A DNA stretch of 64,000 nt from Zasmidium citrigriseum (GCA_002786025.1 NHNW01000067.1:122608-186607), one strand, 5' to 3'. Positions 21,878 to 33,510 are shown, counted from the stretch's first letter. Notes: generated from the sequence alone by a model not told the origin. Numbers and translations are program-made.

Positions 21878-22821
21878 CTATCCAACGAGTGGCTTCCTCC
21901 CAACACATCTCTGCATCCTCAAATCCAAACCCACCTTCAAATCCCTCACCTCCTCCACCACCGGCCCCTCCCTCAACCTCTTACCCTCTTCGATCAACTC
22001 CCTCTTCTCCGGATACCTCTTATAGACAACCTCGTACGACTCCTCCAGCGCCCACAGCCAATCCATCATGATCGGCTGCAGAGTCGAAGGCTTCGGTGTG
22101 GGACGAAGGAACTTGACTTCTTCGAAACCTGCGGATTTGAAGTCGAACTCCATTGTGTTGAGCCATTTCCAGTTCGACAGTGCCTCGGCGTGGATAGACT
22201 GTTGGGATTTGAAGAGCTTTCGTGCAGCTGGGGCTTGTTCGATGCCGGCAGAGGTGTGGAAGATGTATTCGGCGATGTTGGCGTCGCCCCATTGGAGGTA
22301 GCCTCCGGGTTCTGCGATCGCCTCAGCATGTGTATGATCGAAACACTTCAGAATTCGTACTTAGCATCTTCATCAATCTTTGCAACAAAGGCGCTACGTC
22401 CTGATCACGCACGAAGATCACAGTATACTGCATGTGGATGAGATCATATCGGCCGACATATTCCTGTGGCAGATCGTGCAGGACGTTGAAGTTTCGAAAT
22501 GTAACGTTAGAAGGCAGCCAGCTCTGAGGAGGGACTTCGTTGAGATTGATGTCGAGTCCTTCGATCGTGTTCCCGGGATATTTGTCGTTGAAGTCGAGAG
22601 CCCAGGCGCCTGTTCCCGTGGCGATGTCTGCAACCATCAAGCCTTTCGTTGGGGTTGGAATGCTGGGATCTAGGATGTGGCCGTTGAAGTTGATCTTTGT
22701 AAGTTCGTACTGCATTCGCAGTCTGCAAAGTCGATCAGTCCCGGCACTCGTCTTGCTCTATTGAAACGGACCTTGCGGCCGACCAGGCACTTTGGCCAAG
22801 CCAATACTTGCCGGTAGACAT
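21878..22821 (-). CDS. LaeA-like SAM-dependent methyltransferase
   Basis: Three exons: 22821-22772, 22722-22361 and 22311-21878, with two 49-nt introns; 281 residues. GLMVADIATGTGAWALDF is motif I (SAM binding); IEGLDINLNEVPPQSW is motif II; DLIHMQYTVIF and MLKPGGYLQWGD, the latter rebuilt by splicing, are the later motifs. The start MSTGKYWLGQSAWSAARLRMQYELT is common in fungal cluster methyltransferases such as those of the gliotoxin/UMTA group. The usual reaction is O- or N-methylation of a small molecule; a regulatory LaeA-like role is less likely for this short, cluster-embedded form. Confidence 0.88.
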
Positions 22822-23098
22822 AATGAGAGACTGCTCAGCAAAAATCGATGAGGAAGTGACTCTGGCATGTACTGCTTGCGGGCCCAATTTAAACAATTCG
22901 ATCAGCAAGACCTCGATCGAGTCGAGAATTTGGGTCGCGAATATAGCCATTTGTGCCGGGTGGTATACCCAACATTCGTCATTGTCTGCATAAGCTTGAA
23001 GGATTCTAGTGCCCGTCTGGCGCGGTTTCGTCGAAAACCTGCGGTATCTTGGCCACTGCTCTCTTGACTAGCCATTCTTGTCATCGTTGCGCATGCTT
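22822..23098. other. Short intergenic region
   Basis: 277 bp upstream of the methyltransferase and downstream of the P450, both on the minus strand. No further gene is seen. Confidence 0.3.
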
Positions 23099-24878
23099 TC
23101 AAGTCAGGGCTTTGAGTCTGACATAGACGTCCACCGGACTGTGGGTCAACCCATCAACTGATCTGAACGATGAGAGTGCTGGAGGTGTTGGTAGGAGCTC
23201 GAAGTTCCAGATCACGAAGATGAGGATGATTCTGAGTTCAAGGTGTGCCCATTTGCGTCCTGCGAATGGTGTGTCAGTCCAGTCGTTGCCAAATTTCAAT
23301 CAAGTTGATCTTTCACTCACCAAAGCATCCACGTGGCCCAGCGCCGAACGCCTGGGCTGGACCAGCATTGGGATTGAAGTTTCCGTTATCGTCCAGCCAT
23401 CTCTCAGGCTTGAATTCAGAGCCGTCATCTCTCCAACGAGGAATCTTGTCCTTGTTCGCTTGGCTAGTCTCGCTACGTTTGTGTTCGGGTACTTCCAGAG
23501 GATCCAAAATGTAGCCTGGCCCGTTATTCATCAGAAAGACATCGGTGTCTTTCGGTATGTGGTATCCCAGAATCTCTGTATCTCTCAAGGCTTTTCGAGC
23601 AGTCGCAGGTGCGATCAAACCGACTCGTGGGCACTCTTCAATGATGGCGTCAAGATAGGGTATCGATGTGCTTGTGATCTCTTCCACTGTCGGCGTTTCG
23701 TTCGATTTGGCCGCTCGTGGAAAGCTGCTCCGTAGGATGTTGCGAAATTTGGTCTGCACTTCTTGATCGGCCGTGAAGTACTTCATTGCCCAGCAGAACG
23801 TCGTAGATGTTGTGTCTTCGCCAGCTATGAGGAACGTGAAGAGCTCGTCTCGGATGGCCTGAGTGTCGATTTCCACAGGCCTGCCCTCTTTTTGCGCCAT
23901 TTTGATCTCTTTCGATACTACGATATCGAGTGCACACTTTAGTCCTGCTGTAGATTCGAGATCGTCGTCTACTCGGTTGGAGAACTTGTCCTTCGCCTCT
24001 TTCAGCTTGCCTCGAATTAGCTCGTCTTTTGTCTTCTGCGCATCGATCAGGTCTCGCCGAGTTTTCAATGCGAACCAATGCGCCCAAGAAGGTATGGCTG
24101 ATGTGATTGGGATCGACATTGACTCCACGAGAGTGATGATCGATTTGAAGGCGGGAGGGTCCTCTGGCTCCGGGAAAATGACGGGTTCATCGACCTTCGC
24201 AGGCAAGTCCAACTTCTTCATGCTCGCAAGCTGCTTCGAGCGAGTCTTGTTTGGTCCAATCTCACCTGCGAAAGTTGCGGCCCAAATGATGTCGAGGGTC
24301 GTGTTGTGGACGTCGGTGACCGCAGAGAAAGGTCGTCCCTCAGCAAGCCTGGCCTTTTCCCGCCACAGATCCACCATACTCCGCATTGTGTACCACATCT
24401 GAGGAGCCGCCACTTGGTTGAGAAATGTTGGAGACATCGTATCGCTGACAAGTTTTCTGTGACTGTGCCATTCGGAGCCTGCCGAGCCAGTGGGCATGTG
24501 TGCCATGGTCTTCGGTAACATACTCTTGAAGATCTGCCCGAAGAAATTTGATCGATCGAAGTCTTTGATGCGGCGGGTCATGATATCGTAGGCTTCTCGA
24601 GGATCGTGGACAACAACCCAGGGTCGACCCATTGGCTGCATGAAGACCTGATAGACTGGCTCTCCGATCTCCACAGCCTTGTCTGCGAGGTAGCTGTACA
24701 TGTCGCCATGGTCCGCCTTGTACTTCATCAAGTCTGGAGCGTCGCCCAATATCCGTCGAGCTGATGCTTTGCTGTATGGGATGCCAGGTAGAGGCCGTGG
24801 GAGCATTGATCGGTAGCAGAAGTAGCCAATGGTTACAATGACCAAGGCTACGATGCCTGCGGTTGAGCAGGACATCAT
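23099..24878 (-). CDS. Cytochrome P450 monooxygenase
   Basis: Two exons, 24878-23321 and 23259-23099, with a 61-nt intron at 23260-23320 that splits the Gly codon just after the heme Cys; 572 residues from Met 24878. The hydrophobic anchor AGIVALVIVTIGYFCY is followed by the Pro-rich hinge LPRPLPGIPYS. Helix I shows AGEDTTST, helix K the ExxR motif as EECPR, and the heme-binding loop reads FGAGPRGCFG with the Cys thiolate ligand. The frame is open further upstream to 25055, so a longer N-terminus is possible. This is an ER-membrane, CPR-dependent oxygenase; the family and substrate are not assignable by eye. It lies in the middle of the tailoring block. Confidence 0.93.
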
Positions 24879-25600
24879 CGCGAAAACGATCGTGGTAAAT
24901 GCCAGAAGCGAGAGAACGAGAAACCGAGAAAATGGTGGGCGAACCAGTGACGGTATATCAAAGCGGCGCAGAGATGTCCCAGCTCTGGGCAAGAACCACA
25001 GCTGAGACACCATCAGTGTCGATCCCTCTCCGCGCCAAATCCTTCGACCTCGCATCCTCGCATTTTACTTACGATTACGGCGGGATTGTGTAGGGCTGCG
25101 TCTGCCATGCGATTCTCGCACCAATGGGAGCCTTCGACTTGTCAGAAATACCAGGCTCATGTACTGCCTCTTGAAGGTGTGTCAGCGTTGGTATGACGCT
25201 ACAAGGGGTATAACGCGAGCCTGTACAGGGTATGCTTACCGAAGGGCAGTCGGGCGCCTTGTCGCCAAGGCATGAGGACAGAATGGCCGAGCACTGTTCG
25301 CGAGCCGTGTTGATACCGACAACATGTGAAGGTAGGCTTCAGATCGGATCTCTATCGTCTTCCGAACGACTCCAGTGTTTGAAGAATCCTTCAGTCTTTG
25401 CGAAGCATCTGACCGCGGCCTCGTCCTGCATGCGTAACTCAGGGCTCTCTGACAATGTGCAAGATACATCCTTGCAACTTCAGGCCCACGCATGGCTTAC
25501 GTTCCTTCGAAGTGTTGGCGAACTACCCAAGTTGTCGATGTAGAGCGTCGCTGAGTAAGTGGATGATTGAAACTGCCTGTCGTCGTCAATTCTTCAAGAA
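24879..25600. other. Intergenic region
   Basis: About 720 bp holding the P450 promoter and the SDR 3' end. I looked for AflR-type TCG-N5-CGA sites and found none. Confidence 0.3.
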
Positions 25601-26578
25601 TCACCGAAACTCCTCTGTCAGCTTCTCACACCAATCCACGAACAGCTGCACAGCTCCCGCACCCCCTTCTTCTTTGGTCTTCATAGAAAGAATGATATCC
25701 TCTCGAGGGCTCGGATGCCGTCGGCCCCAAGGTATGATATACGAGCCGCCCTCTGCCATCACCAGATCTTCTGACAGCCCTGCATACAGCTCAGTGTACG
25801 CACCAAATCTGGGATGATGATTCAATGGAGCTGTCAGATATGGCGTGATCCAATGCAGATGTCGTAGAGACTGTGTGGCCAGGTTGCCTGGATTCTGCGT
25901 GACGCTTAAGATGCCATGTTTGCTGAGCTCACCCGAGAAGGATTTGGCTAGGAACCAGTTCCCAGTCTTTGACGTGGTGTAGTTCGTGGTCGGATCTGTA
26001 CCCATGAGGGTGGAGAGAGTTGCCACATCAATCCCTCCGCCTTTGGGCGCTGACGTGTCGACCAGCAATGTTGATGTCCAGACAATGCGCACCGAGGCTG
26101 GTGGTGAAGACTTCGCTGTTTCGATCAGGAGTGGAGTCAAGAGTCGAGTCAGCAGATATGGACCTAAGCAATTGGTGGCCATCTGGAGTTCATGTCCCTG
26201 AGCCGAGACAGACTTCTGAGGCGGTTTGAAAACCCCAGCATTGTTGAAGAGCACGTCAAGCCGAGACTCAGCCTTGGTAAATGCGTCGACGGCTGGTCGA
26301 ATAGTCTTCAAGTCGTCCAGAGCCAGGTACAGGTAATGAAGCTCTCCTGGACTCTCGCAGACTTCAGACTTGATCTTTAACGAGGCCAGCCTGGCATTCT
26401 GTGGTGAGCGTCCTGCGATGTAGACTTTACCGCCTGCTCTATAGAGGATCCTGCATAGCTCGAAGCCCACCCCAGAAGCACCGCCTGTGACGACGAAAAC
26501 TTTGTCTGCTTGTCTTGGGAGATTGGTTTCTGTCAAGGTCGGACTTGGAGGGAAGAATTGTGAGAGCGTGACGCCCAT
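25601..26578 (-). CDS. Short-chain dehydrogenase/reductase, retinol-dehydrogenase-like
   Basis: A single 325-residue exon. VFVVTGGASGVGFELCRIL is the TGxxxGxG cofactor loop, DVLFNNAG the NNAG motif, IVWTSTLLVD supplies the catalytic Ser, and NYTTSKTGN the YxxxK pair. GILSVTQNPGNLAT is the usual post-catalytic Pro-Gly block. GRS after the second strand suggests NADP preference. The size and the N-terminal leader fit the WWOX/retinol dehydrogenase-like group of fungal SDRs that often sit in metabolic clusters. It is on the same strand as the P450 and the next NmrA-like gene. Confidence 0.9.
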   Translation of the reverse strand: MGVTLSQFFPPSPTLTETNLPRQADKVFVVTGGASGVGFELCRILYRAGGKVYIAGRSPQNARLASLKIKSEVCESPGELHYLYLALDDLKTIRPAVDAFTKAESRLDVLFNNAGVFKPPQKSVSAQGHELQMATNCLGPYLLTRLLTPLLIETAKSSPPASVRIVWTSTLLVDTSAPKGGGIDVATLSTLMGTDPTTNYTTSKTGNWFLAKSFSGELSKHGILSVTQNPGNLATQSLRHLHWITPYLTAPLNHHPRFGAYTELYAGLSEDLVMAEGGSYIIPWGRRHPSPREDIILSMKTKEEGGAGAVQLFVDWCEKLTEEFR

Positions 26579-26986
26579 TATCTCTTTGACTTGGATGTTT
26601 CGGGCCTGTGGCCAGATGGAGAGCGTTGTGTAGGAGGACCTGCTAACGTACCTATCAGCTCGTCTTCGATCTGTAAAATGTATTTAGTAACGTAAAGCGC
26701 CATTCAGCTGCGAAATTTGCCTCTGCAGGATCGGTCGCGGCTAATGCAAGAAGATCGGTGAACCAAAGTGGCATGCGCTTTGCTAGTCCTTGTTGTGTCA
26801 GCTTCACTGAGCCGGATTATTCATTGATCGCTATTATGTTGCAGTGACGTGCGAGAATCTGATAAGGTGGTCTGGATCTTGAGGTGGTCTCAGTACTGTT
26901 TACCTCGCATCTAGAGCCGCGTGTTATCTGCTACATCAATGGTTGCGCGGACAGATTGATGGTATGGGAGACAAGACCAACATGAT
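26579..26986. other. Intergenic region
   Basis: About 400 bp between two minus-strand genes; it includes the SDR promoter. Nothing else is recognised. Confidence 0.3.
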
Positions 26987-27990
26987 CTACGTCGAGACTG
27001 TAGCAAGGCGGCTACCAGATTTTGCCTGAACATTCTTTGCGGCCTGCCGAATGGTATCGACAAGATTCTCCTCGGGCAGTCCGAGCATCTCGTTATGAGT
27101 TGCTTTGACAAAGTCAGCACCAAGGCCTGTTGTAAGGGTAGCGTAGTAGAGCAAGTCCCAATGTCCTGAGTGGTCGCCAGCCTTCAGCTTGGTGCTTCCA
27201 GTCTCGAAGAGGCTCTCCTTCGATTTCCGCTCGATCGTCCAGTCTAGTTCCTTGCTGTTGGTGGCCTCTAGTACTGCTTTGAACAGCTCTCCGTGAGTGA
27301 GCTGGAAAGAGGAGAGATAGAGCGAGCCGTTTGCGAACTCTTTGTCGATGATGGAGACAGGCAAGGCAAGCATGGCAGCTATGCCTCTGCCAACCTGAGT
27401 AGTTGTTGTAGTATGCCATGGATCGCTGTCGGTGTATATCGTGGCCTTCATGTCCACAATATCCATGCCAGCCAGGCGATGCTCTACAAACTGTGGTGTA
27501 CTATCGTCAACTGATGTTCTCTACGTTTAGCACCCCTTCAACTTACATAGTCGGTCCACAGACTCGTGATGACTGCGATGAACTTCATTCCCATCTCTCG
27601 TATCTTTCGCTGGTCGTTGAGCTTCTTTTGCATCATTGGCATCATTTCGTGAACTTTCTTGACCGAACCATCCATGCCGTATTCGGATGGCAGCACATAC
27701 TTGATACCAGCTTTGGCAGCCTCCTCCAGGATCCGGTCTTGATTTCCCAAGCCAGCAAAGGCGAGCATAATGATCAAGACATCCTGTCCTTGAAGAGCAG
27801 ATTGCATGAAGGCGGTATCATTATAGTCTCCTCGTTTGACCGTCACGCCTTCTGGGAATGTGGCTGAAGAGTCCTTTCGTGTGATTGCTGTGATGTTATG
27901 CTTGCCTCCTTTGAGCAACGCCTCGACTGTTGGTTTCCCAACAGAGCCAGAGGCTCCAACGATTGCGACGTTCTTGAGGTAGTCGGACAT
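26987..27990 (-). CDS. NmrA-like / isoflavone-reductase-like NAD(P)H oxidoreductase
   Basis: Two exons, 27990-27547 and 27490-26987, with a 56-nt intron at 27491-27546; 315 residues. VAIVGASGSVGKPTVEALL is the GxxGxxG cofactor motif of NmrA/PCBER proteins. TRKDSSATFP, GDYNDTAFMQSAL and VLIIMLAFAG follow as in the family. AAKAGIKYVLPSEYGMD is the conserved block before the putative catalytic Lys region. Splicing joins SLWTDY to FVEHRLAGMD. Members reduce enone or benzylic ether bonds of aromatic metabolites, or serve as redox sensors. Fungal metabolite clusters often carry one, sometimes called CipA-like. Confidence 0.88.
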
Positions 27991-28810
27991 ACTGGTTTGA
28001 TCGTTTTTGTTGGCGTAAGAGTTCTACGATCCGTAGTAGGTCTTCCAGTGTGCCACTGCCGATCCAATTTATCCATACTGGGCCCTTCCGTATCATCATC
28101 AGGACTCGTCTCCTATTACCAAGCGGCCATGGCTGATCCTTGGGCGATCGAGATACCTCTCGCGAGATTTAGAGCTGGGAGACCAGGAAGAGGCAACCGG
28201 ATGCCAGCCGTTTCCGACCACTTTTGTCAGCTCAAGGCTGAAGAGTGGAATGTTGCCCCCACATCCCATTGGTGGGGGTCGTTTGGGGGTCATTCTGGAA
28301 TATGTTGTATTGGGGCGTGGCCGCCCGAGATGCCTGCCTCGTCCAACGCAGTTGCTTCCATAAGTTTCCTCCATCCGACAACGGCGGGTACTAACAGAGG
28401 CAGGGTGTGTTGCTCACGGCAGGCCGTCCAGAAGCGAGCTCCATCAAACCGTGGTGTTCTTTCCCCGGAGCGAGACAGATTCATCGCCACCGCAATCAAA
28501 ATTGATCCGGATTGACAGACCAAAGGAGATGTTGAGAAAGCAATGAGAGAGAAACCAGTAGGGGAAGAGCAGGGGTAGGAGTTCAAGGGGCCAAAGCGCG
28601 ATTGTTCTGATGACATCATGGGTTCGACTTCACGTTCCCTGGCGAATTCAATTTCCTCCTCTCACATCCTGAAATCTGTAGCCTGGGATAACGAATTGCA
28701 ATGCAGTCGACTGTGTGAAGCAAAGCTAACCAAGTCTATGAGACCTGGGCCACACTGAAGCGGCATTTGACAGATACCGGTGTCCATCGGGCCTCCGGAT
28801 GAGCAGCCTC
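27991..28810. other. Intergenic region
   Basis: About 820 bp between two minus-strand genes. It contains the NmrA-like promoter. No coding signal or repeat was recognised. Confidence 0.3.
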
Positions 28811-29811
28811 TCAAAAATCACCCGTTCCACCATCCGACCCCCAAATACTCCCCGAAGTGAAGCTATTCTGAGGGTCTGCCAGAGTCACATACAGAGGAGC
28901 CAATTCTACGGGCTGCTCGTCCCGGCCGAAAGGACAAGCCGCCCCAACTTCTCGAATGGTCTCCGTCGTGTCTCCCTCCGAGGACAGGAAATTGGACACA
29001 GTCTCGTACGGGGCGACAGCATTGACTCGGATTCCTCTTGGAGCTAGCTGCTTCGCCAGACCGCGGGCAAAATTTGCGAGGACCGCTTTTGTGGCTGCGT
29101 AGTCGATCAGGTTTGCGCTCGGAACCACCGCTTCTCCTGAAGATGTAAAGATGATGGAGGAACCTGGAGGGAGGACGTGCACTGCTGCTCGAATGATCCA
29201 GAATGGTGCGTATACATTCGTCTCGAAGGTCTGATTGAACTGTGCCGTGGTCAGGTTGCCGATGAAGGAGTGATAGTGAGCGAAGCCCGCATTCGACACG
29301 AGAATGTCCAGGCCCTCCAGCGAGTTGTGTGCCTGTGCAACCAGCTCAGCGCAGAATGTCTCGTTACGGAGGTCGCCTGGCAGTTGAAAAGCACGCCGCC
29401 CCTCGGCCTCGATGTAGTGAGAGGTGACATCGGCGTCACTTTGCTCTTCTGGGAGGTAATTGAATGCAACATCTGCCCCTTCTCTTGCGAATGCTATAGC
29501 GACCGCTCGACCGATCCCGGAATCGCCACCTGTGATCAAGGCTTTCCTGCCTCGAAGCCGGCCTGTCCCAAGATAGGAGCGCTCTCCGCTATCCGGTGCA
29601 GGGTTCCAGTTACTCTGCAGGCCAGGCCAGGATTGGTTCGGAACAATGTAGCTATTGTTGTAGCGGGTCACTGGATTGGTAAGACGTTCAGAGTGGTCTG
29701 TTCCCGCAGTCAGTGGAAAGCCAACAACATGGAAGCTCAAGGCTCACTTGTGGCGGCAGAGAGGCCCGGAATGAGGCCGCTGAATGTCAGGAGAACAAGG
29801 AACTTCATCAT
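28811..29811 (-). CDS. Short-chain dehydrogenase/reductase with signal peptide
   Basis: Two exons, 29811-29748 and 29697-28811, with a 50-nt intron at 29698-29747; 316 residues. Exon 1 encodes MMKFLVLLTFSGLIPGLSA, a clear signal-peptide-like sequence that a single-exon reading would miss. The mature part carries KALITGGDSGIGRAVAIAFA (cofactor loop), DILVSNAG, FTSSGEAVV (Ser) and DYAATKAVL (Tyr/Lys), then RGIRVNAVAP. It resembles the YghA/GSP39 group of SDRs. Entry of an SDR into the secretory pathway is unusual, and three NxS/T sequons (NNSYI, NQSW and a third further on) fit that. It lies inside the oxidoreductase block. Confidence 0.85.
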
Positions 29812-30445
29812 TCTGAACGATGCAAATATTCTCGATCTTGGTGATGGCTGGCTAGCGAGGAGCAGTGAGCTTGCTCTTATATTTAAAGGTCAATGTCCAC
29901 CACACTGACTTCTTCGTAGTGATTCATACTTGTCAACGGAGTTAAACTCCCGTTGTATGCGTTGATCTCGAGTTATATCATGTGACAGTTTCTGTCAAGC
30001 TTTAGGGCCGGAGCTTGCTCGAACTAAGCTCCAGAGGCATGATCATACCCTCTGCACGATCGAGACGCCAATGCAATGATATATCAGCCCTCGTACGCAT
30101 TTCCAGATTGTCTCTGATGTGCGAGCCATCCGTGAAACCGCTCATTGTTTCCAGAGATCTTCCCAGCCCCGTGACGATCCACCAGACCTCATCAGGGATG
30201 AGTCTTTGGACTTCCTGGAAGGGTCGTCTCAGATCAAAGGAATGAAGGTGACGCATGATCGAGATGACGAGCCAGCGCATTCAAAGTGGCCACGTAGGTT
30301 CTCTCATTCCAGCTAGATGGCTAGGGCTCAGCAGCAGATTACAGTCACGTTGCCTCTGTGCTGTGGGTACAGGGGCATTTGAGAGACATGAAATCAAGAT
30401 GACTTCGACAACAGCATCATTGTCATCCATGCTTTCTCTCAAGTC
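29812..30445. other. Intergenic region
   Basis: About 630 bp. Short open frames at 30002-30280 lack domain features. Nothing supported. Confidence 0.3.
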
Positions 30446-31254
30446 TCACCACTTCTCCCCACAAGCCCTAACATCAACCTCATGCGTCCACCCTCTCCTC
30501 CCCTGACAATGCAAAGCCCAATACGTCTCCGCGATCTCTGCAGGATCAATCTTGTGATCATCATCCTTGTCTTTCAAATACGCTTGCCCCCAAGGAACAT
30601 CGATCGGACCGTCGATGATGGCGTGGCAGACGTGGATGCCTTTCGGGTTGAACTCTCGGGCGATGGATTGGGCGAGGCTGCGGAGGCCGAATTTGGGAGC
30701 GCTGAAGACGGAGAAGAGGGCGGAGCCTTTGAGGGAGGCGGAGGCGCCGGTGAAGATTAATGTTGGGGGATGATCGGGAGGAGAACTCGACGCGGTGGAT
30801 GTTGTGTGGTTCAGTAGGAGTGGGATGACTGCTTGAGAAAATAGCAAGGCTCCCCTCCTGTTCACGGTCAGTCGTCAATCTGTGGCAACGTTTGAGTAAA
30901 GGCGTACATCGCAACTTGATATCCAGCATCAAACTCCTCTATCTTCACATCCAAAATACTCTTCATCACGAAGGGTCCAGTAGCGTTGAACATTGCCGCT
31001 GCACAAGCCGAATCCGGAAACTTCTGCTTGATCTTGTCGAAAGCACCTTTCACACTCTCCTGTCGAGAAACATCACAACCAACACTGAATGCCTCTCCGC
31101 CGCCATCTCTAATTTCTTTCTCAATGGGCTCCAAATGCTCCGGCTTCCGTGCCAACAGGACGGTGATGTAGGCGGATGCAAAGCGGCGGGCGATTGAAGC
31201 ACCCAGGCCTGTGCCGACGCCGGCGATGATGGCGAGGGGTTTTGGTGCAGGCAT
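30446..31254 (-). CDS. Short-chain dehydrogenase-like protein with Phe at the catalytic Tyr position
   Basis: Two exons, 31254-30908 and 30857-30446, with a 50-nt intron at 30858-30907; 252 residues. LAIIAGVGTGLGASIARRFA is the cofactor loop. TLIFTGASASLKG supplies a Ser-containing strand. The expected YxxxK reads FSAPK, so the catalytic Tyr is replaced by Phe while the Lys is kept. REFNPKGIHVCHAIIDGPID is the block typical of a bacterial-like SDR subgroup where Phe at this position is, to my knowledge, common, so this may be a subgroup trait rather than a lesion. Activity is uncertain. It is divergent from nothing; its promoter faces the 3' end of the monooxygenase. Confidence 0.82.
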
Positions 31255-31640
31255 TTTCCTTCCAGAATGTTGTTGTAGGCATTCCTATTATGTGGGCGAG
31301 GAGCTCTTTATTTGTTTGGAAAGGAAGCGTACCTGCATGGGCTGTCGTCATCGGATCCGGCCAATTATCGCCGTATGAAAGGTAAACCGCCAATGTATGC
31401 CCTACTGGATACCGGCATATCGAGACAAAGTTCATGTCTGGGCGTTCAAAGCTCTGTGGATCTTCCGGTGACGTCTCGACATCCATTGATTTCCATGATC
31501 ATAGTGATAATGGTATTCTGCTTCAGTGGTAACTATTCGTCAGCAGTTACGGAAAGTAAATCGTAGAATCGTTGGCTGTCTTCTCGTTGGAACCCGTGTC
31601 TGTTGGTCTCTCCCAAGGCCTTGGTATCATAACGCCTCTT
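31255..31640. other. Intergenic region
   Basis: About 385 bp between two minus-strand genes, containing the promoter of the SDR at 30446-31254. No other feature was seen. Confidence 0.3.
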
Positions 31641-32906
31641 TCAGTTGCCTCCGTCAATTGAGAACTTATACTGCGGCACCGCAAATTCCTTGTCCTTGCC
31701 CACACTAAACAACTTCCACACTCGACTGACGGACAAAAGCCAAAATAGTGTCCTGCTGATCCAAATTCCCAACCTCGTCTGCGGGTTCGCCATCTTCGGG
31801 GCTCGTCCACCAAAAGGTATCAGCTGCTCCTTTCGCACATACTCCCGTAGCTTGTTCTCATACTCCTTGAAAGCCATGTCTAGGTCATCCGGATATGTAG
31901 CCATCTCACCAGCCAATATGTACGCTCCGAGAATGGCGAGCGTGGTGCCTTGGCCTGTGAGAGGTGAGGGAGCATACGCGGCGTCGCCCGCGAGGACGCA
32001 ACGGCCCTTGTGCCAGGTGTCAAGTTTGACCTGTACGATTCGAGTGAAGTAGAAGTCCTCAGCTTCCTCGCGAAGCCCATGTCGTGCTCTCTCTCCAAGA
32101 CCAGGAAAATCGTCAAAGAGATCGAGGAGCGTGGCCTTTTGTTCTCCAGCGGTATGGCCTGGCTCCGAGACTTTGCGCAAGGCGTCGTGCTCCCCAACGG
32201 CCGTGACATAGCACGAGGATCTGTTCGCCTCCCGATCGATGGGTCGGATGAAGACAGAGCGGCCGCCGACAGCATTTTGGATGCGGGAGTTGGGAATGTC
32301 GTGCTTCGGGTCGCCTTGCATCGAGAAGAAGCCGATGTAGACACCCAAAGGATTCAGACAGTTCTTGTCCACCTCTTCTCCAAATGTCATCCTTCTGATT
32401 TTCGATCGCTGACCATCTGTCCCAACAACAGCAGCAAACTCCTCACTCTCCCCAGAATCCGACATCTTGACCATCACAGACTTCTCGTTTTGCTGAATCT
32501 CCTCGACCGTACACCCATACCGATACCTCACATTCTCCATCCCGTCCGCCGCCTCCGCAAAAATCTCCGTACACTTCCCCCGCATAATCTCAATCTCCTG
32601 CGTCCAAGACGCCGTGCTCGCATCCTCAGGCGCAGAACCAATCGCAGCGATCGTCTCGCCTCGATCATTGACCATCGCTGAGCCGGCTTCGCCAGTCGTA
32701 TTGGCTTTGATTGTTTCGTAGAGACCCATTTTCTTCACGATCTCGACTGTTGGGCCGGTGATGTCCACGCCTTGGCCGTAGGCGAACTTGGTTGTTGAGC
32801 GCTCGGCGACGGTGACGTGGAAGCCTGCTTTGGCGAGCCAGAAGGCTGTGCAGGCGCCTGCTGGGCCGCCCCCTACGATGAGGATGCGGCGGGATGGGTT
32901 GGTCAT
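31641..32906 (-). CDS. FAD-dependent monooxygenase (PHBH/UbiH fold)
   Basis: A single 421-residue exon. RILIVGGGPAGACTAFWLAK is the FAD-binding Rossmann motif with AERS ending strand two. AAVVGTDGQRSKIRR is the DG motif that contacts FAD and NAD(P)H. RCVLAGDAAYAPSPLTGQGT is the GD motif. The sequence resembles tetracycline-destructase-like and aromatic hydroxylases from fungal clusters. The C-terminus has a hydrophobic segment (LFWLLSVSRVWKLF), perhaps for membrane contact. Unlike the copy at 1472-2509 it is intact. Expected role: hydroxylation or ring-oxidation of a small aromatic metabolite. Confidence 0.92.
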   Translation of the reverse strand: MTNPSRRILIVGGGPAGACTAFWLAKAGFHVTVAERSTTKFAYGQGVDITGPTVEIVKKMGLYETIKANTTGEAGSAMVNDRGETIAAIGSAPEDASTASWTQEIEIMRGKCTEIFAEAADGMENVRYRYGCTVEEIQQNEKSVMVKMSDSGESEEFAAVVGTDGQRSKIRRMTFGEEVDKNCLNPLGVYIGFFSMQGDPKHDIPNSRIQNAVGGRSVFIRPIDREANRSSCYVTAVGEHDALRKVSEPGHTAGEQKATLLDLFDDFPGLGERARHGLREEAEDFYFTRIVQVKLDTWHKGRCVLAGDAAYAPSPLTGQGTTLAILGAYILAGEMATYPDDLDMAFKEYENKLREYVRKEQLIPFGGRAPKMANPQTRLGIWISRTLFWLLSVSRVWKLFSVGKDKEFAVPQYKFSIDGGN

Positions 32907-33510
32907 TGTGAGTGAGTGTTCGTTAAAAGCCGAGGGAAGTATGGCTGCTGCAGTGCGTGGCGTGCAAGGAGAGATAGATATACAAAGAAACAGAAATGAC
33001 GTCCCACCAAAAGCTGGTACTGAACACTTACATCTCTCGTCATTGAGAATCCAGAACGACCAAGGCTTGACTTTGATACGGCCATGCCTTGCCGGATGTT
33101 GCGAGAGGAACGGGAGAAGGTGAAGTCAAGATTTGGCGTCCGGGCGAGTTTGACCGTATACGGAGGCCCAAATCGACGGATCCTTATCAACTCGAAATGA
33201 CGTAGAGATAACAGAAAAAAAGGAAGCTGAATGTGAGAGCGATGGAGAGCTCAGTGATCAGTGTGAAGGCATCTCGAATCTTCATCAATTACAAAATCTG
33301 TCGTTCATCTCAATAGTTCGCATCCTCGCGAAAATCCTTTCTATACACCTCAACGCCTCGCAGTCCTGGTTTTCCTGCCTCGGGACCGGGTACCCGTTAA
33401 ACCAAATCCCATACATCATCTCGTCTCTATGGTCGTTTCCCTTCCGATTCTGGGGTCGTTACAAAGTTTTTGAACATCGAAGAAAGAAACAGAATAGAAG
33501 AGCTTCGAGA
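32907..33510. other. Intergenic region
   Basis: About 600 bp between the monooxygenase and the regulator. It holds the monooxygenase promoter and the regulator's 3' end. No TCG-N5-CGA site was found by eye. Confidence 0.3.

Noticed and set aside
30002..30316. Short opposing frames between two SDR genes
   Set aside because: Both strands are open by chance; neither shows a motif or start context worth supporting.
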